DNA of 16,412 nucleotides, taken from contig QQUD01000528.1 in NCBI GenBank assembly GCA_008501785.1, positions 1-16,412 of the forward strand, given 5' to 3'. Source of the stretch: Chloroflexota bacterium (GTDB lineage: Bacteria; Chloroflexota; Anaerolineae; Promineifilales; Promineifilaceae). Of this stretch, positions 14,251 to 16,412 are shown piece by piece; position 1 is the stretch's first letter, and each line of letters starts with the position of its first letter. The notes beneath the pieces are model-generated. The model ran no database searches and was not told where the DNA came from. It saw only the letters and a list, made by a program, of their open reading frames with translations. The translations under genes and the position numbers were made by a program.

Positions 14251-15120
14251 CTATGCCTTACCAGACGCGCCGACAAAGCGCAACCGTTCACGTGTCTCTT
14301 CAATTTGGGCAGCACGACCCGGTCCTAAATATTTACGCGGATCGACCAGTTCACTATCGGCAGCCAGTACCTTACGTACAGCACAGGTAAATGTTTTATT
14401 CAGTTGGGTAGCAATGTTGACTTTTGCCAGACCGAGTTTGATGCCTTGTGCGATGTCGTTGTTGTTGACCCCAGATGACCCATGCAGAACCAATGGCGTA
14501 TCAACGCATTTCCGGATTGCCTTAAGGCGATTCAAATCTAGCGAAACAGACTTGTCTTTAAGACCATGAACGGATCCAATCGCAATTGCTAACAGGTCAA
14601 CACCAGTCGCATTAACAAATTCTTCTGCTTCATCGGGGATGGTAAGATTGATGTCGGCCGGATCAAAATTAGCCCCATCTGGTTTGGGAACTTCACCAAT
14701 TTCTGCTTCCATACAGACGCCATTCGCGTGGGCAATCTCGCAAAGTCGTTTTGTGATGGCTACGTTTTCAGCAAATGGAAATTCGTCTCCATCAAACATG
14801 ACAGAGGTAAAGCCAAGTGCAATGGCTTGTAACACTTCGTTCTCATTGGCATGATCCAAATGGAGAGACACGGGTACATCAACGCTGTTTGCGGCCACGC
14901 TGCCAATAGCTGCCATGTATTGCAGACCCAGGATTTCATTGCCGCTGCCCACATAGCGCAAGGCGCGATGACTTACCTGAATAATAACCGGGGCATTTTC
15001 AGCCTGCGCAGCCAGGACGATGGCTTGCATTTGTTCCATTGTGTTGGCATTTAAGGCGGCTATGGCATAGCCTTGTTGATGGGCTGATTGAATCCAGGGG
15101 AGTATGTTTTGTAGTGTCAT
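14251..15120 (-). CDS. Class II ketose-bisphosphate aldolase
   Basis: A 289-residue zinc-dependent class II aldolase (fructose- or tagatose-bisphosphate type, FbaA/GatY/KbaY family) that splits a ketose 1,6-bisphosphate to dihydroxyacetone phosphate and glyceraldehyde 3-phosphate. The catalytic motif SLHLDHA includes Asp89 and zinc ligand His90; the other zinc ligands are His185 (GSVHG) and His213 (VLHGSSG). GFTSVMFDGDE (103-113) corresponds to the family's SVMIDGS region, and NIATQLN binds the phosphate end. AGAGGA, 8 nt before the ATG, overlaps the stop region of the upstream kinase gene (12-nt gap), so translation is probably coupled. Fructose- and tagatose-bisphosphate forms cannot be told apart by eye. 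It contains no ACGGCCGT copy. Confidence 0.92.
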   Translation of the reverse strand: MTLQNILPWIQSAHQQGYAIAALNANTMEQMQAIVLAAQAENAPVIIQVSHRALRYVGSGNEILGLQYMAAIGSVAANSVDVPVSLHLDHANENEVLQAIALGFTSVMFDGDEFPFAENVAITKRLCEIAHANGVCMEAEIGEVPKPDGANFDPADINLTIPDEAEEFVNATGVDLLAIAIGSVHGLKDKSVSLDLNRLKAIRKCVDTPLVLHGSSGVNNNDIAQGIKLGLAKVNIATQLNKTFTCAVRKVLAADSELVDPRKYLGPGRAAQIEETRERLRFVGASGKA

Positions 15121-15132
15121 AATAAGAATCCT

Positions 15133-16047
15133 CTACGATGATGCTTCTGCTAACGTGGGTTGGGCAGCTGTGCCACCAGCGGCTCGGGTTGAAAGCGAGC
15201 CGCAAGCGAGTGCCAACTGCAAACTTTGTTTGAGTGACCAGTGACTGATAAAACCGTATAAAAATCCTGCATTAAAAGAGTCACCTGCACCAACCGTGTC
15301 TACGATTTCAACGGAAAACGGCCGTAACCGCACCACCTCGTCTGCCTGCTGACCCAACCCACCCTCGGCTCCACACTTCACCGCCAGCGTAGGCACAATT
15401 TTCGCCAGCTTCGTCAGAGCCATTTCCAGGTTGTCATTGCCAGCTAGCTTTTTTGCTTCGGTCTCATTGGGCAGCAGCACATCACAATGGGGCAGAATTG
15501 AGCTGATTTGCCACTGCTCCTGTGGATCCCAGTTGGTATCCAAAGATGTGGTCATGCCCTGGGCCTGGGCGGCAGCAAACAGATCAGGGAGTCCAGCACG
15601 CAGGTTATCGAGCAGGAAGTAGCTGCCCACATGCAGATGGCGCGACTGTGCCAATAGGTCACGATTGACCTGCTGCGGCTGCAAGGCAGCCATAGTGCCA
15701 GAAAAAGTGAGTATGGCTCGATCTCCATCCAGCTTTGCCAGGATAACGGTGAAGCCAGTTTGTAAAGTCGGGTCAATGATGCAGTGAGTGGTGTCGATGC
15801 CTCGTTTTTGCATGGCGTTGAGCATGTAACGGCCGTATAGATCATCCCCCACTACCCCCACAAATGCCACCTTAAGCCCCAGTCGCGCCGCCCCACAAGC
15901 CGTAATCACAGAAGATGAGCCAATCGTCAGCTCGGCTTCTTCCACCAACTTTTCTACCTGACCAAAAGCCGGTACAACATCTGCGCCGCGTAAGATAATG
16001 TCGGGATTAATCTCGCCAATAACTAATAAATCAAACTTTGACTTCAT
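15133..16047 (-). CDS. PfkB/ribokinase-family carbohydrate kinase
   Basis: A 304-residue ribokinase-family kinase, first gene of the minus-strand operon. The N-terminal motif GEINPDIILRG (11-21) and the ATP/anion-hole motif DTVGAGDSFNAGFLYGF (250-266, catalytic Asp256) are intact. LLPNETEAKKLAG (191-203) is the family's PNxxE segment. It differs clearly from the FruK-type kinase of the same operon and more probably phosphorylates a free sugar, giving the monophosphate that the second kinase and aldolase would use. Fructose, tagatose or a related sugar is possible, but the substrate is not determined. The ATG at 16047 has only a weak upstream purine run (AGTGAG). A small palindrome TTCAGTTCTGAA (16072-16083) lies 25 bp upstream and might be an operator. 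Two ACGGCCGT copies encode Arg-Pro-Phe and Tyr-Gly-Arg. Confidence 0.9.
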   Translation of the reverse strand: MKSKFDLLVIGEINPDIILRGADVVPAFGQVEKLVEEAELTIGSSSVITACGAARLGLKVAFVGVVGDDLYGRYMLNAMQKRGIDTTHCIIDPTLQTGFTVILAKLDGDRAILTFSGTMAALQPQQVNRDLLAQSRHLHVGSYFLLDNLRAGLPDLFAAAQAQGMTTSLDTNWDPQEQWQISSILPHCDVLLPNETEAKKLAGNDNLEMALTKLAKIVPTLAVKCGAEGGLGQQADEVVRLRPFSVEIVDTVGAGDSFNAGFLYGFISHWSLKQSLQLALACGSLSTRAAGGTAAQPTLAEASS

Positions 16048-16099
16048 ACAGTTCTCACTTTGACCATCTCATTCAGTTCTGAATTTTGGCTCTTTGGGA

Positions 16100-16208
16100 T
16101 TTCGCGGGGAATTGCCAATTGTAGGGGCGGGTCTTGTACCCGCCCAGTCGAGGGCGACCACAAGGGTACGCCCCTACCGGTGATGTCAACCCCATAAAAA
16201 CCTATTGA
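16100..16208. repeat. Fold-back intergenic repeat, family A copy 3 with flanks
   Basis: The core (about 16119-16177) reads TTGTAGGGGCGGGTCTTGTA onward to GGGTACGCCCCTAC, the reverse orientation of copies 1 and 2. The flanks nevertheless match copy 2 in the same orientation: TTTCGCGGGG on the left (16100-16109) and a 25-bp segment on the right (16184-16208). GGGG (16106-16109) can pair with CCCC (16190-16193), replacing the GGAG/CTCC pair of copy 2. The right flank covers the stop codon of the partial minus-strand gene. No promoter for the 16047 gene is obvious in this region. Confidence 0.83.
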
Positions 16209-16412
16209 CCCTGCATTTTGTAGGCCCTCAATGGTCCAAGACGGACTGGTGCCAAGTCAAATCCAGCATCAGCTAACACATCTAATCGGTCCGAAAAGTA
16301 GATAGGATGATCGGAAGCGTGCTCTGTTACAAACGACAAAACGGATTCCGCTACATCATCCGAATCGTCGGCTGGGTAGGTTTCAATAAACCGTAGGTCA
16401 CGACGAGCGTGC
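16202..16412 (-). CDS. C-terminal end of an unidentified protein, possibly DUF2723-like
   Basis: A 69-codon open frame enters from the right edge and ends at a TAG (16204-16202), so only the C-terminus is visible. It reads cleanly and protein-like, with LSFVTEHASDHPIYFSDRLD followed by VLADAGFDLAPVRLGPLRAY. The pattern of a predicted helix, then HPIYFSD, then a short LAPV...GPL..Y ending, resembles the soluble tail of DUF2723-type membrane glycosyltransferase-like proteins, but this is recognition from a short piece and may be wrong. It shares direction with the kinase-aldolase operon and its stop lies about 155 bp upstream of that operon's first start, with family A copy 3 between them. The N-terminus and any membrane domain lie outside the window. 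Confidence 0.55.
   Translation of the reverse strand, partial: HARRDLRFIETYPADDSDDVAESVLSFVTEHASDHPIYFSDRLDVLADAGFDLAPVRLGPLRAYKMQGQ

Larger units (their letters stand above)
500..15837. repeat. Dispersed palindrome ACGGCCGT, 20 exact copies
   Basis: Exact 8-mers start at 501, 1192, 1270, 1985, 2238, 2344, 2449, 3534, 5259, 5690, 6413, 6614, 8760, 9201, 11291, 12255, 12589, 13810, 15318 and 15829. Twelve of them (those at 501, 1192, 2238, 2449, 3534, 5259, 6413, 6614, 9201, 11291, 12255 and 12589) extend to the 10-mer AACGGCCGTT. All lie within genes, on both coding strands and in all three reading frames: nine Thr-Ala-Val, seven Asn/Tyr-Gly-Arg, four Arg-Pro-Leu/Phe. Near-copies are at 6287 and 13008. 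Uniform random sequence would give about 0.25 copies of an 8-mer here. Confidence 0.97.

Noticed and set aside
16184..16190. Leftward TTGACA in the repeat flanks (also at 11737) as a promoter for minus-strand genes
   Set aside because: No acceptable -10 element lies 16-18 bp further along the minus strand in either copy.
4..16412. Search for transposase, integrase, phage or defence genes
   Set aside because: None of the open frames shows such motifs; the window is a metabolic locus, with only non-coding repeat elements as possible mobile DNA.

Overview
This window looks like a carbohydrate-uptake and breakdown locus from an uncultured bacterium, most likely a member of the Chloroflexota (Anaerolineae or a neighbouring class). 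The best taxonomic clue is the solute-binding lipoprotein, whose cysteine is followed by the Glu/Val/Thr/Arg repeat linker (VEVTRVVTE, three copies) that is common in lipoproteins of that phylum. The taxonomy is an inference from gene content; no rRNA or other marker gene is present.

Layout. Nine complete genes on the + strand plus a tenth whose upstream edge is cut by the window start: a GH3 beta-glycosidase (4-2505); a LacI-type regulator with an extra N-terminal helix-turn-helix (2982-4172); a standard LacI-family regulator (4319-5338); a 2H-superfamily phosphoesterase (5343-5966) overlapping a GH130 beta-mannoside phosphorylase (5959-6852); a complete ABC sugar importer with binding protein, two permeases and ATPase (6934-11625); and a GT4-like glycosyltransferase (11790-13145). 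Converging on these from the right is a minus-strand operon: PfkB-family sugar kinase (16047-15133), class II ketose-bisphosphate aldolase (15120-14251) and FruK/LacC-type phosphofructokinase (14207-13275). The C-terminal end of a further minus-strand gene runs off the right edge (16412-16202).

How the parts may work together (inference). The importer brings in an oligosaccharide. GH3 and GH130 open beta-gluco- and beta-manno-type linkages, the second by phosphorolysis. The two kinases and the aldolase would feed a ketose through a ketose phosphate to triose phosphates. Two LacI-family regulators, each preceded by a clear sigma70-type promoter with palindromic boxes on or beside it, probably sense the sugars. 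The glycosyltransferase next to GH130 could instead point to a mannosylated metabolite that is both made and recycled here.

The most striking signal is not a gene. The palindrome ACGGCCGT occurs 20 times in 16.4 kb, 12 of them as the full 10-mer AACGGCCGTT, against about 0.25 expected for an 8-mer in uniform random sequence. All 20 copies lie inside coding sequences and are read in all three frames (Thr-Ala-Val, Asn/Tyr-Gly-Arg, Arg-Pro-Leu/Phe). This resembles the HIP1 palindrome of cyanobacteria in behaviour. There are also three copies of a fold-back intergenic repeat (TGTAGGGGCG...CGCCCCTACA), two of which share flanks with what looks like a compensatory base-pair change, and a separate element with a perfect 20-bp stem between the convergent operons. 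I found no tRNA, rRNA, CRISPR array, transposase or obvious pseudogene.
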